From contig PABB01000071.1 in the NCBI GenBank assembly GCA_002702655.1, positions 42,604 through 106,603 on the forward strand: DNA of 64,000 nucleotides. The letters are read 5' to 3'. Position numbers and translations under genes: made by a program. Every line of letters starts with the position of its first letter. Position 1 is the first letter of the stretch. Origin of the DNA: Planctomycetaceae bacterium (GTDB taxonomy: Bacteria > Planctomycetota > Planctomycetia > Pirellulales > Lacipirellulaceae). The notes beneath the pieces are model-generated. The model had not been told where the DNA came from. It searched no databases and was given only the letters and a program-made list of their open reading frames with translations. Below, piece by piece: positions 53,115 through 63,989 of this stretch.

Positions 53115-55556
53115 TCACCACCGTGCCATTTGGTCCAACAGCAATTCCCACTGCTGTCGGCTGAAGTTCGTCGACGCGAGGAAATCGGCATTGGGCGGCA
53201 GCGAGCCCAGCAGTTGCTGCGCTTGCACGATCGCCAGTCGCGCCTTGACCGGTTCGTTCAGCCGTCGCAAACAACTGGCGATTTGCACCTGGATCTCCAG
53301 CACGAACGGATCGTTCTGATACAGCGACGACAGCCCGGAGTATGCCTCGCGCGCCTCGTCAAAGCGACGCAGGTCGAATAGCACGGCGCCCCGCATCATG
53401 TAACAATTCCGCAGCAGCATCCGATGCAAGGCGTTGTGGTCGCCGCCGCCGGCGAGCGTGATCGCCCGCTGCACCTTGGCGTACGTATCCAGCGCTCGCT
53501 CCAGGTAGTCGGTCATCATCTGCCGATTTTTCTGCCGCTCGTTCTCCGTCTTCGCTTCCTGGACCCGTTGTCCGGGCTCCTCGCTGGCCCGGTGGTTGGC
53601 CCGCGCAATCGTGTAGTTCGCGAGCAACGCCTGATCATCGTCGGGATAGCGAGCCACGGCTTCATCCAGCACGCGAATCGCCTCGTCGTAGCGCGCCAGA
53701 TCGTAATACAATCGACCTAAGTCAAAGAGCGACTCGCGCCACTCGGGACTCTCGGTTTGCAGGGCGTCGCCGTAGAGATTCGTGAGCAGCAAGTCCTCGG
53801 CCGCTTCGTGATGGCCCAGCTCGCGGTGGGCGCGGGCCGCTTCGACGCGGGCCTGATACACGACGTCGCTCCGCCCGTACAACTCGACGCACTCGTCCAA
53901 CGCGCGGACAGCCTGACCGAACTGGCCGTTCGCCAGACGCGACTGCCCCATCCGCAACAAGGCCGCACCATTGCGGCTGCGGGACTCGTGGAGAAGATAT
54001 TCCTCGTACAACTGTGCCGACTGCGTGAAGCTCTGGCCGGCGAAATAGCTCTCGGCGGCCTGCCACAGGTCGTTGTTGAACTCGCGCGAATCAGCTCGCA
54101 ACCGGGCCAGCGCTTCGAAAGCGCGGCCAGCGTGTCGCATATGCAATCGGCCCTGCCTTTGCTCTTCGTCGCGGCGCCACGCGTCCGTGTCACGCAAGGG
54201 ATCCAGCAGCGCCGTTCCCCATTTGTAGTGCGTTTGAGCTCGCAAATTGACGAGTTCGTCGACGCTAAACAGTGCCGGCAACTGATCCAACATGGCCACA
54301 GCGGCGTCGTATTGTTCCGCGTCGACGAAGTGCTGTTGGGCGATGAGCAGCCGCTTGCGAAGCGCCGGCAGCGAAATGATCGGGTTGACGTAGGTCTCCG
54401 GCGCCGGGGCGAGTTCCAACAACGTGCGATAGCTTGCCTGCGCCTTGTCGAACTCGCCTTGGGCACGGTACTCATCGGCCGCGGCGAGCATGGCCGCAAG
54501 ACCCTCCGGCGAGTCGCCGTAGATCTTGGCCAGCCGCGTGAACTGGTCGATCGCCGCGTCCCGCTGCCCCCGCGCGCCATACACGCGCCCCAGCCAGTAC
54601 ATGGCCTGTCGCGTTGTCGGTCCCACCGCTGAATCGCGTTGAATGGCTTCGCGAAGCCGCGCATCGGCGACGTCGAACTCGAGCTCACGGTCGTCGGGCT
54701 CCTCTTTCGTCGATGCTTCGAGCAGCGCCAGCCGCCCGGCCAGCAACGACCACGAGGCCAATTCGCCTTCGTCGGCGCCAATCACGCCCACGGCGGCAAC
54801 CGCGGGACGCGCTCTGTCGGGGTCCCCTAAGCGAAGCAGCACGTCCGCACGTTGCTGGACCGTTCGATTCCGCTTGGCGGGCGACAGGGTTTCGTCGCGG
54901 AGCACCCGCTCCAGATGCGACAGGGCCTTGGACAACTGCGGTGTCGCTGTTTCCAGGTACGCGGAGGCCAACAAGGAATCGATTTCCGTCGCCGGCAATT
55001 CGGGATCGTCAATCGTCGCCTCCAGCAGTTCGATCCCCTGCTGAGCCTGATTCCCCAAGATCAAGCTTCGGCCCAGCAGGAACTGCAGCTTGGGCTCCAA
55101 CTCGTTCGAGACGCCCAAGACGCGAGCCTTTTGCAGATAGCGCGCGGCAACCAGGTGCATAGCTCGCCGACGATCGAGCGAGAACTCTTCGTCGGCTTCC
55201 TTCGCCTTCACCGCCCCCATCACATACAGCGCGGCGCCAAACTCGTCGGGCGTGGCACGCTCCTGCAGGCGACCGACGATCTCCTTGGCGACGGCGTACT
55301 GCTCACGTTCCAGGGCGTCCAGCGCCTTTTCAATCGACGCTTGCTCAAGCGGGCCAATGGCCAAGTGCGCCAGGTAGCTCCAGGCGGCGAAGAGACTGCT
55401 CACGGCGCCCAGAAAGATCGCGCCAGCGACAATCATGTTGCGGCGGCTGGCGCGGGACCACTCGACAATTCGTACCAGGTGCGCACCCAATGAGCGCGAC
55501 CCAGGGGGCGAAACCTCGGCGTCGTTGGCTGGGTTTTCTGGCGCGTCGGTCGTCAC
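53115..55556 (-). CDS. Membrane-anchored TPR-repeat protein
   Basis: 813 aa. One membrane helix at about 40-62 (MIVAGAIFLGAVSSLFAAWSYLAHL), then successive helix pairs with TPR character through the rest of the protein (for example AQLYEEYLLHESRSRNGAALLRMGQSRLANGQFGQAVRALDECVELYGRSDVVYQARVEAARAHRELGHHEAAEDLL and ARYDEAIRVLDEAVARYPDDDQALLANYTIARANHR). Probably a scaffold on the outer face of the cytoplasmic membrane. It lies just upstream of the FlgN-like gene, but nothing links it directly to motility. Confidence 0.85.
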   Translation of the reverse strand: MTTDAPENPANDAEVSPPGSRSLGAHLVRIVEWSRASRRNMIVAGAIFLGAVSSLFAAWSYLAHLAIGPLEQASIEKALDALEREQYAVAKEIVGRLQERATPDEFGAALYVMGAVKAKEADEEFSLDRRRAMHLVAARYLQKARVLGVSNELEPKLQFLLGRSLILGNQAQQGIELLEATIDDPELPATEIDSLLASAYLETATPQLSKALSHLERVLRDETLSPAKRNRTVQQRADVLLRLGDPDRARPAVAAVGVIGADEGELASWSLLAGRLALLEASTKEEPDDRELEFDVADARLREAIQRDSAVGPTTRQAMYWLGRVYGARGQRDAAIDQFTRLAKIYGDSPEGLAAMLAAADEYRAQGEFDKAQASYRTLLELAPAPETYVNPIISLPALRKRLLIAQQHFVDAEQYDAAVAMLDQLPALFSVDELVNLRAQTHYKWGTALLDPLRDTDAWRRDEEQRQGRLHMRHAGRAFEALARLRADSREFNNDLWQAAESYFAGQSFTQSAQLYEEYLLHESRSRNGAALLRMGQSRLANGQFGQAVRALDECVELYGRSDVVYQARVEAARAHRELGHHEAAEDLLLTNLYGDALQTESPEWRESLFDLGRLYYDLARYDEAIRVLDEAVARYPDDDQALLANYTIARANHRASEEPGQRVQEAKTENERQKNRQMMTDYLERALDTYAKVQRAITLAGGGDHNALHRMLLRNCYMMRGAVLFDLRRFDEAREAYSGLSSLYQNDPFVLEIQVQIASCLRRLNEPVKARLAIVQAQQLLGSLPPNADFLASTNFSRQQWELLLDQMARW

Positions 55557-55755
55557 GGCACCGCAATCCGGACTGAGGTTCTAAGACTCGACAAGTGCGC
55601 AGCACCGAACGTCCGGCGCCTTCGCGGTGCGGCTTGTAGCGGACATCGCCGCGCCGCGTCAATCGCGGCGCGCACGCGTCACCGGAGAAACGTGACGTGA
55701 GAATGCCGCGGGCGTCGACCAAGAAGCTCAACAAGAGCGGCGAACCGCGAGATTG

Positions 55756-56514
55756 TCACTCGGTCGGCTGAGCGGACGGGCAGATGCGCTGCATCACCCA
55801 ACGATTCACGTCCGCTAGCATTTCCGTCGTCAGGTCGCAGTCGCCAGGATAGTGGCGCAGCGCCAGCGAGAAACCGGCCGAGTGCAACAGCCGCAAGTCG
55901 GCGACAACTTGGGCTTGATCATAGAAGCGGCTTTCGTTGGCCGAAGCCATCAACAACGGCGTGTGGCGAGCGTCGTTGACGCGCGCCAGCGGGCTGTCCC
56001 CCTGAGGCATCGGCCCGCAGAGCGAAACGGCGCCAGCGAACCACTCGGGAAACCGCAGCGCCAAGCGCAGCGCCATGGTGCCGCCGTTGCGGTGCCCGAC
56101 CACGAACACGCGGTCGGCATGGACGTGGTACCGCTCGCTGGCTTCGTCGATCGCCTCGCGAACCAACTCTGCCGCCTGCCGCACAGCCTCGGCGCTCTGC
56201 CGCCATACATAGCCGTGGCGCTGTTGGCGGCTAGGAGCGGAGGCACGAACCCCGGCAGCCACGAAATTGCGCATGCTCAAATGCGGCATCACCTGCCGCA
56301 ACTGCCGCTCATTGCCGTGATCGTCGTGCAGCCATACCAGCAGCGGGTATGCGTAATTGCGCTCGTAGTGCATGGGCGCGAACAGCGCGATCCCCTCGTC
56401 GACGTCCCGCAGGGCCGGACGACGCACGTCGCGGCGCGGCGGCGCGGTCTGCAACGATTGCTGCGAGGAGAAACTGATTCCGAGCGAGTCGCTGACACTG
56501 GTCAAACGATTCAT
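55756..56514 (-). CDS. Alpha/beta-hydrolase esterase (PHB-depolymerase/feruloyl-esterase type)
   Basis: 252 aa. PLLVWLHDDHGNERQLRQVMPHLSMRNFVAAGVRA contains the oxyanion turn; RVFVVGHRNGGTMALRLALRFPEWFAGAVSLCGP contains the elbow GHRNGG, where the usual nucleophile Ser (GxSxGG) is replaced by Asn. Loss of Ser suggests a non-catalytic or altered protein. C-terminal FSLALRHYPGDCDLTTEMLADVNRWVMQ holds the region of the catalytic His. No signal peptide seen. It follows mdh on the minus strand. Confidence 0.75.
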   Translation of the reverse strand: MNRLTSVSDSLGISFSSQQSLQTAPPRRDVRRPALRDVDEGIALFAPMHYERNYAYPLLVWLHDDHGNERQLRQVMPHLSMRNFVAAGVRASAPSRQQRHGYVWRQSAEAVRQAAELVREAIDEASERYHVHADRVFVVGHRNGGTMALRLALRFPEWFAGAVSLCGPMPQGDSPLARVNDARHTPLLMASANESRFYDQAQVVADLRLLHSAGFSLALRHYPGDCDLTTEMLADVNRWVMQRICPSAQPTE

Positions 56515-56693
56515 AAGTGCGGAGTCGCCTTGGCGGGAGGGAAATTCGCACCGCAGGCGTTCTCGGCCAGAGAAGCGCGGCGGCGAATTTGTGGTGCTCG
56601 AAGCGGAGGGTTGTAATCGACGGCCGGCGCGAGTGTCAACGCCATCCGGGAATCGACGTCGCCCCGCCGCCTGCTAGCATCGCAACACGGCAA

Positions 56694-56721
56694 GGAGCGC
56701 GGCGATTGGCCGCCGCGCTCC
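56694..56721 (-). terminator. GC-rich hairpin after mdh
   Basis: GGAGCGCGGCG (56694-56704) pairs perfectly with CGCCGCGCTCC (56711-56721) across ATTGGC. It starts 28 bp after the mdh stop on the minus strand. No strong T-tract follows, so termination may need Rho or be weak. Confidence 0.5.
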
Positions 56722-56749
56722 CGCTCATGTCTCGACTATCTTAGCAATT

Positions 56750-58058
<1,309 letters not shown>

Positions 58059-60146
58059 ATGGCTTCAGCCCCCAGCACGCAGGCGGATTGGATCCGTCGC
58101 GGCCAGGACCTGATCCTGCCGGTAGCGATTATCGCCAGCGTGCTGGTGATTCTGGTGCCGCTGCCGCCGGCAATGATGGACATGATGCTGGCCGGCAACA
58201 TCGCCGCCAGCGTCATCATTCTGCTGACGACGATCTACGTGCAGTCGCCGCTGGAGTTCAATATTTTCCCGACGCTACTGCTCGCGTCGACGCTGGCTCG
58301 ACTGGTGCTGAACGTCGCCACCACGCGGCTGATTCTTACGCGCGCGGCGATCGACAAAGAAGCTGCAGCCGGCGGAGTGATTACGGCGTTTGCCGACTTC
58401 GTGGCTGGCGACGGCAAGATCGTCGTGGGCATCATCATCTTTGTGATCATCGTGGTGATCCAGTTTGTGGTGATCACCAAAGGCGCCACGCGCATCAGTG
58501 AAGTCGCCGCCCGCTTTGCATTGGACGGGATGCCGGGCAAGCAGATGGCGATCGACGCCGATCTCAACGCCGGCGCCATCGACGAACGAGAAGCCCAGCG
58601 CCGCCGCGAAGAGATTTCCAGCCAAGCCGACTTCTACGGCGCCATGGACGGCGCCAGCAAGTTCGTGCGCGGCGACGCGATCGCCGGCATCATCATCACG
58701 CTCATCAACATCGTCGGCGGCCTGATCATCGGCGTCGGCGAATACAAAATGGGATTCGGCGACGCCGGCTCGCTGTTCACGCGACTCACCATTGGCGACG
58801 GCTTGGTCAGCCAAGTGCCAGCGTTCTTGGTTTCGTTGGCGGCTGGCTTGCTGGTGACTCGTAGTACGCAGAAGAGCAATCTGCCGCAGCAGTTCGTTTC
58901 GCAACTTCTGTCGCGGCCGCAGGCGCTGACCATCACCGGCGGCTTTCTGTTGGTGCTGGTCGCTACCGACTTGCCGAGAACGCCGCTGATGATGCTTGGC
59001 GCCGCGTGCTTGGGGATGTCGCGCATCATGACCAAGCAGCTCAACCAACGCGACGTGCAAACCGAAACCGAACAGAAGGCGACCGAGAAGTCCGAGGAAG
59101 AAGAGCGGATCGAAGACTTCCTGGTCGTTGATCCCATGGAGATTGAAGTCGGCGTGGGCCTAATCCGGCTGGCCGACCCCAAACGCGGCGGCGACTTGTT
59201 GGATCGCATCCAACGGGTGCGTCAAAGCGTGGCCGCGGAGATCGGCATCATCATGCCCAAGGTCCGCATTCGCGACAACATGCGGCTGGAGCCGAACGAC
59301 TACCGCATCAAGATCGCCGACATGCCCGTGGCCCAGGATCGGGCCGAGCCCGGCATGTTGTTGGCGATCGACTCGGGCGTGACGTCCGGCCCGATTCATG
59401 GCATCGAGGCCAAGGACCCGGCGTTTGGCGCCGACGCCACCTGGATCTACCCCAGCCAGCAGGACGAAGCGGAGATGTTGGGCTACACGGTCGTCGAACC
59501 GGGGGCGGTGGTCGCCACGCACGTCACCGAAATCTGCCGCCGTCACGCCGACGAAATCCTGACCCGCGACTCGGTCAAACATTTGGTCGATGAACTCAAG
59601 CAGTCGCAACCAACCGTCGTCAGCGAACTGATTCCCGGCGCCATGTCCCTGGCGGAAGTCCAGGCCGTGCTGCAACTGCTGCTGCGCGAGCAGGTGTCGA
59701 TCCGCCAGTTGGGGCTGATCCTGGAAACGCTCGGCGACTACGCCGGCCGCACGAAGGACCCGATTCTGCTCACCGAGTACGTCCGGCATCGTCTGGCCCG
59801 TCAGATTTGCACGCGGTACCGCGACGCCGAAGGCAAGCTGCACGTAGTGGCCGTCGATCCCGCGCTGGAAGAGCGGATTCGCGCTGGTTTCGAGCACACC
59901 GAGCGCGGCCTGTTCGTGCGGATGTCGCCGCAAGCGATCGAAGCCACGTGCAACGCGATTCGCAAGCCGCTGGAAAAACTGCTGGCTGCGAATCACGCGC
60001 CAATCGTGCTGGTCAGCCCGCAAATTCGCGCCGCCCTGAAACAAATGACCGAGAACCACCTCTCGCAGTTAATCGTGCTGAGCTTCAACGAAGTCACGCG
60101 CGATACGGAAGTCGTCACGGTGGGCCTGGCAGCCGACGGAGCGTGA
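58059..60146 (+). CDS. flhA: Flagellar type III export membrane protein FlhA
   Basis: 695 aa from ATG 58059; upstream frame to 57852 is discarded. Eight membrane helices in the first 330 residues (LILPVAIIASVLVILVPLPPAMMDMMLAGNIAASVIILLTTIYVQSPLEF ... GDAGSLFTRLTIGDGLVSQVPAFLVSLAAGLLVTR), the FHIPEP signature region around RISEVAARFALDGMPGKQMAIDADLNAG, and a cytoplasmic domain ending QIRAALKQMTENHLSQLIVLSFNEV. It forms the ring that docks export substrates and chaperones. Confidence 0.96.
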   Translation: MASAPSTQADWIRRGQDLILPVAIIASVLVILVPLPPAMMDMMLAGNIAASVIILLTTIYVQSPLEFNIFPTLLLASTLARLVLNVATTRLILTRAAIDKEAAAGGVITAFADFVAGDGKIVVGIIIFVIIVVIQFVVITKGATRISEVAARFALDGMPGKQMAIDADLNAGAIDEREAQRRREEISSQADFYGAMDGASKFVRGDAIAGIIITLINIVGGLIIGVGEYKMGFGDAGSLFTRLTIGDGLVSQVPAFLVSLAAGLLVTRSTQKSNLPQQFVSQLLSRPQALTITGGFLLVLVATDLPRTPLMMLGAACLGMSRIMTKQLNQRDVQTETEQKATEKSEEEERIEDFLVVDPMEIEVGVGLIRLADPKRGGDLLDRIQRVRQSVAAEIGIIMPKVRIRDNMRLEPNDYRIKIADMPVAQDRAEPGMLLAIDSGVTSGPIHGIEAKDPAFGADATWIYPSQQDEAEMLGYTVVEPGAVVATHVTEICRRHADEILTRDSVKHLVDELKQSQPTVVSELIPGAMSLAEVQAVLQLLLREQVSIRQLGLILETLGDYAGRTKDPILLTEYVRHRLARQICTRYRDAEGKLHVVAVDPALEERIRAGFEHTERGLFVRMSPQAIEATCNAIRKPLEKLLAANHAPIVLVSPQIRAALKQMTENHLSQLIVLSFNEVTRDTEVVTVGLAADGA

Positions 60147-60340
60147 CGCTAGCAATTGCGGCTGGTCCCGAACGGCAAATGCCAACGGCGCGCCCAACCG
60201 CTGAAACTTAACATTCCCCCACCCCGCGAAAATTTGGTACACCGTCGCCGCGGTCGCTGGCGGCGCGACGTGGCTGGGCGCCAACTGATGCAGCACAACT
60301 GACCGTGGACAACTGAGGACGGCCTGCCGTCGCACCTCCC

Positions 60341-61561
60341 ATGCAAATCAAAACTTTTCGCGCCAAGTCGATGCCGCAAGCGCTGGAGTTGGTGCGCGAC
60401 GAATTGGGGCCAACCGCGACGGTCCTGCACGCACGCGAGGTGAACTCGGGGCTCATCGCCCGGATGGTCCGGGGAAAACAGTACGAGATCGCGGCGACCG
60501 TCGATGGGCGCGGCGTATCTGACGACGAACCAATCGCACCTCTGCCGCGGGTTTCGCCGGCGGCGGCGGCCTACGCCCAGCATGCGACAACGGCGGTGAC
60601 GCCAACCGCCACGAGCGGCCCGGCAACGGCGATCGCCCACCGCGATCCGCATCTGCCCAGCACGCAGTTGGCCGAGTTGGAAGACATGGTTCATCAGTTC
60701 CGCCAGCGGTCCGCACCCACCGTCCCGAACGACGACGCCCCGCCGCTCGCAGACGCACCTGTTGCCACGCTGCTGGACGTGTTCGGCGAACTGATCGAAC
60801 GCGACGTGGATGAGGACATCGCCCGGGAGGTGATCGAGCAGTTGGCAGGCGACGACGCCGATTTCGACCGCCCGGCCGATCGCCTGCGTCTGGCCCAACT
60901 CATCGCGGACCGGCTCGCGACCAGCGGGCCCGTGCGAGTCCGACCGGGACAAACGCGCGTCGTCGCGATGGTCGGTCCGACTGGCGTGGGCAAGACAACC
61001 ACGATCGCCAAACTCGCCGCCAACATGCGGCTCCGCGAGGGGCGCCGCGTGGGACTGATCACCGTCGACACCTACCGCATCGCTGCCGTCGAACAACTGC
61101 GCACGTATGCCGACATCATCGACCTGCCGCTAGAGGTCGTCGGCACGCCGCGGGAAATGCGCGAGGCGGTCGCTCGCCTGCAGGGCTACGACGTGGTGTT
61201 CATCGACACGGCCGGTCGCAGCCCGCGCGACGACGTGCAGATTCGGGAACTCCGGTCGCTATTGGCCGAGGCACAGCCCGACGAGGTTCATCTCGTGCTC
61301 AGCGCGACCAGCAGCGGTCGCTCGCTGGCGTCGGCCGTGCGGCAGTTCGCCCCCGCGGAAGTGACGCATTTGTTGGTCACCAAACTGGACGAAGTCGAAG
61401 CCCCAGGCGGCGTGCTGCAGTTGGCACGCAAGACTTCAGCTCCGCTGAGCTACGTGACGCATGGGCAGCACGTGCCCGACGACATTGCCGTGGCAGATGC
61501 GGCCGTGCTGGGCGAAATGATCGCAGCGGAACCGGTCACAACTCATCCTATGGCGGCGTGA
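60341..61561 (+). CDS. flhF: Flagellar biosynthesis GTPase FlhF
   Basis: 406 aa. N-terminal MQIKTFRAKSMPQALELVRDELGPTATVLHAREV is the FlhF B-domain start; a low-complexity linker (about 65-130) follows; the SRP-type NG domain begins about 170 and has G1 VAMVGPTGVGKTTTIAKLAANM, G2 DTYRIAAVEQLRTYADII, G3 DTAGRSPRD and G4 TKLDE. FlhF sets flagellar number and pole placement with FlhG. 195 bp after flhA. Confidence 0.95.
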   Translation: MQIKTFRAKSMPQALELVRDELGPTATVLHAREVNSGLIARMVRGKQYEIAATVDGRGVSDDEPIAPLPRVSPAAAAYAQHATTAVTPTATSGPATAIAHRDPHLPSTQLAELEDMVHQFRQRSAPTVPNDDAPPLADAPVATLLDVFGELIERDVDEDIAREVIEQLAGDDADFDRPADRLRLAQLIADRLATSGPVRVRPGQTRVVAMVGPTGVGKTTTIAKLAANMRLREGRRVGLITVDTYRIAAVEQLRTYADIIDLPLEVVGTPREMREAVARLQGYDVVFIDTAGRSPRDDVQIRELRSLLAEAQPDEVHLVLSATSSGRSLASAVRQFAPAEVTHLLVTKLDEVEAPGGVLQLARKTSAPLSYVTHGQHVPDDIAVADAAVLGEMIAAEPVTTHPMAA

Positions 61562-61655
61562 TACATCGGCAGCACGGCGCCGCGAGCAGCTCCGTCAGCA
61601 CACGCCTGGCAAGAAACGAGTTCATTTCGCCGGGATCGGCAAGTTGGCGAGCTCG

Positions 61656-61711
61656 CGACGATCGACGCTCACGACTCTCAACTCGCTACTCACGACTCAC
61701 CCCTCACGCCT
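61656..61711 (+). repeat. Heptad array before flhG
   Basis: Eight consecutive 7-bp units: CGACGAT, CGACGCT, CACGACT, CTCAACT, CGCTACT, CACGACT, CACCCCT, CACGCCT. The array ends 6 bp before the ATG of the MinD-like gene at 61718, so there is no Shine-Dalgarno sequence. Confidence 0.85.
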
Positions 61712-61717
61712 TCACTC

Positions 61718-62557
61718 ATGCCCGATCAAGCCGACAATCTTCGCGAATTGGTGCGCGAGGCGCTGGTCACCGCCGGTGCCGCCGAGCCCGTAGGCACTTG
61801 CCTGGCGGTGGTTGGCAGCACCTCGGGCACGGGCGCCACGGCAACGCTCATCGCGACAGCGCAGGAATTGGCGTCATTGGGACAACGGGTGCTGGCGATC
61901 GATGCCAATCTCGTTCGCCCCGCGCTGGGGCGCCAACTTGGCCTAAATGCGGCCGCGAGCTTGGCAGACGTGCTGGCGGGTCGACGCCGATTGTGCGAAG
62001 CCACCGCGCCGGCGGGATTCGGCGCCGCGTTGTTGGGCGTTCCGGCCCCTGCGTCGGGTATCGAGGCCGACTCCCGGCAGCGATTCGCGACAGAACTGCG
62101 TGCCGCGCGTCAGAGGTACGACGCGGTCCTCATCGACGCCGGCTCCGGGCTGAGCCCCTGGGCGGAGTGGCTGTGCCGTCGAGCTGCGGGCGTGCTGCTG
62201 GTCGCCAGCACGGCGCACGACGATGTTCGCGGCGCGTACGCCGTGATCAAATCGTTGGGCGGACAGGTCGCGACGCGACTCGTCATGAACAAGTCGGCTG
62301 ACGGCCGGGCCGCATCGGCGATGGCGCAACGCATCGGGGACACAGCCCTGCAGTTCCTGGGCTGCAATCCGCTGACCCAAGCGCCGGCCGTGCTGCCGCC
62401 GCGCGAAACGCCCGAGGATGGCGAGTACCGCCGCGCGATTCGATTGCTAGCAGCCGAGTTGCTCACGCCACGTCGCGTTTCGCACCGCCGGGGCGCCGCG
62501 ATGCCGGCGGCCGTTCCTTCGGCGGCCTTGGCGTCAACGCTTGATACGGCGTGGTAG
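61718..62557 (+). CDS. FlhG/MinD-like protein with degenerate P-loop
   Basis: 279 aa. Overall order matches FlhG (MinD family): P-loop region VVGSTSGTGATATLIATAQELASLGQRVLAIDANLVRPALGRQLGL (about 31-75), FGAALLGVPAP, Walker B-like YDAVLIDAGSGLSPWAEWLCRRAAGVLLVAS and TRLVMNKSADGRAASAMAQRIG. Both lysines of the KGGxGKT deviant Walker A are replaced (SGTGAT), so ATP hydrolysis is doubtful. Position directly after flhF and before fliA supports FlhG. A tyrosine-kinase-like (CpsD) relative is less likely. Confidence 0.75.
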   Translation: MPDQADNLRELVREALVTAGAAEPVGTCLAVVGSTSGTGATATLIATAQELASLGQRVLAIDANLVRPALGRQLGLNAAASLADVLAGRRRLCEATAPAGFGAALLGVPAPASGIEADSRQRFATELRAARQRYDAVLIDAGSGLSPWAEWLCRRAAGVLLVASTAHDDVRGAYAVIKSLGGQVATRLVMNKSADGRAASAMAQRIGDTALQFLGCNPLTQAPAVLPPRETPEDGEYRRAIRLLAAELLTPRRVSHRRGAAMPAAVPSAALASTLDTAW

Positions 62558-62718
62558 CAGCTGACGCGGAATTGGTCGAAAGTATTTCCCTCTCATCTCA
62601 AATTGGTTTCAACCCGTACCGTTTGCCATGCCGATGAAAGTCTCAAGCCACGCGTCGCGCACCGCCGTGATAAAGTGGCGGGACTGCATCAAGTTTGCCG
62701 GCGCGCGGGACGGATCGC

Positions 62719-62991
62719 ATGGCTCGACATTACGCCGGGATCATGGGCCTGATTGGGCTGACGGTCGTCATGTTGCGAGCGGTCAAGAACGGCGGCAGCT
62801 TGGAAACGGCAGTCGTGCAAGGCGTGGGCTGGATGGCCCTGTTTGCGATCATCGGCGGCGTGGTCGGAGCAGTCGCCCAGACCACGGTCGACGAAGCCTT
62901 CCGCCTGCGAATGGAAAAGGAACTGGCGGACATGGCGGCAGCCCGCGCGGCGGCCGAGCAAGCTGATCCCGCAGCCGCGGTCGAGGCTTGA
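62719..62991 (+). CDS. Small membrane protein in the flhF-fliA cluster
   Basis: 90 aa from ATG 62719 (MARHYAGIMGLIGLTVVMLRAV). Two predicted membrane segments: about 8-20 (IMGLIGLTVVMLR) and about 38-55 (WMALFAIIGGVVGAVAQTT), followed by an acidic/alanine-rich C-terminal helix RLRMEKELADMAAARAAAEQ. Located between flhG and fliA, so it may belong to the flagellar programme, but no named family was recognised. Confidence 0.75.
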   Translation: MARHYAGIMGLIGLTVVMLRAVKNGGSLETAVVQGVGWMALFAIIGGVVGAVAQTTVDEAFRLRMEKELADMAAARAAAEQADPAAAVEA

Positions 62992-63111
62992 CGAGTAACA
63001 AGCGTTTACACTAATACAGCGACGCGGGAAGGATTCCCGCTTTCATAACTTCGCCGCTGCGTCCGCCGCTTGCCGGTCGCGCTGCGTGCGAAGGGCAGCA
63101 CGGAGGATTGC

Positions 63112-63906
63112 ATGGCAACGCTGGTCGCACGTCGCGCATCGGATGAAGAGATCGCTGAAGTTTGGCAGCAGTACAAGAAGGATCCCAGTCGCAAGGAACT
63201 GCGGAACCGCCTCGTCGAACAGTACCTGCCGCTGGTCAAATACAACGGCGAGCGCATCTGGTCGCGGCTCCCCGACGGCGTGGAACTCGACGACCTCATC
63301 TCGGCCGGCGTGTTCGGCCTGATGGACGCCATCAACGCCTTCGACATGGATCGGGGCGTGAAGTTCGAAACCTACTGCGTTCCCCGCATTCGGGGCGCCA
63401 TGCTCGACGAACTGCGCAGCATGGACTGGGTGCCGCGGCTGGTCCGCTCGAAAGCGAGCAAGCTGAACGAAGCGGTTAAGACGCTGGAAGCTCGTCTCGG
63501 CCGCTCGCCCTCCGAGGGCGAACTTGCCGAACACATGGGCATCACCGTGCCCGAGTTGGAGAAGATGATCACCGAAGCCAACGCGGTGAATCTGATCTCG
63601 CTCAACAAGAAGTGGTACGAGACTGACAGCAGCAAGGACGTTCGCGAGATTGACGTCCTGGAGGACAAAAAGGGCGAGGACCCCACCGGTCGGATCCAGA
63701 AGTCCGATTTGATGCGGCTGGTCACCAAGGGTCTGAACCGCAACGAGCGGCTGATCATCATCCTCTACTACTACGAGGAGATGACGATGAAGGAGATTGG
63801 CGCCACGCTCGATCTCAGCGAGAGCCGCGTCAGCCAAATGCACAGTGCGATCGTCTCGCGGCTGCAGAACCAACTGGGCCGCCGCCGCCCAGAGTTTGGC
63901 GGCTAA
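63112..63906 (+). CDS. fliA: Flagellar sigma factor FliA/WhiG (sigma-28)
   Basis: 264 aa from ATG 63112 with GGAGG ribosome-binding site (63101-63106). Region 2 LPLVKYNGERIWSRLPDGVELDDLISAGVFGLMDAINAFDMDRGVKFETYCVPRIRGAMLDELRSMDWVPR is the sigma-28 signature; region 3 LNEAVKTLEARLGRSPSEGELAEHMGITVPELEKM; region 4 LNRNERLIIILYYYEEMTMKEIGATLDLSESRVSQMHSAIVSRL is a helix-turn-helix. It recognises late flagellar promoters. Last complete gene in the window, in the typical flhA-flhF-flhG-fliA order. Confidence 0.96.
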   Translation: MATLVARRASDEEIAEVWQQYKKDPSRKELRNRLVEQYLPLVKYNGERIWSRLPDGVELDDLISAGVFGLMDAINAFDMDRGVKFETYCVPRIRGAMLDELRSMDWVPRLVRSKASKLNEAVKTLEARLGRSPSEGELAEHMGITVPELEKMITEANAVNLISLNKKWYETDSSKDVREIDVLEDKKGEDPTGRIQKSDLMRLVTKGLNRNERLIIILYYYEEMTMKEIGATLDLSESRVSQMHSAIVSRLQNQLGRRRPEFGG

Positions 63907-63942
63907 GAACGTGTTTTGAAATTGCCTGATTGAAGAAAAACA

Positions 63943-63989
63943 GCTACGGCTCCCGTCCTTTGACGCCAATCTCAGGGAGGAGCCGTAGC
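63943..63989 (+). promoter_or_regulatory. Inverted repeat next to a start codon
   Basis: GCTACGGCTCC (63943-63953) is perfectly complementary to GGAGCCGTAGC (63979-63989), with a 25-nt loop. An SD-like GGGAGGAG (63975-63982) overlaps the 3' arm, and an ATG starts immediately at 63990. The RNA hairpin could hide the ribosome-binding site of the next gene. Confidence 0.55.
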
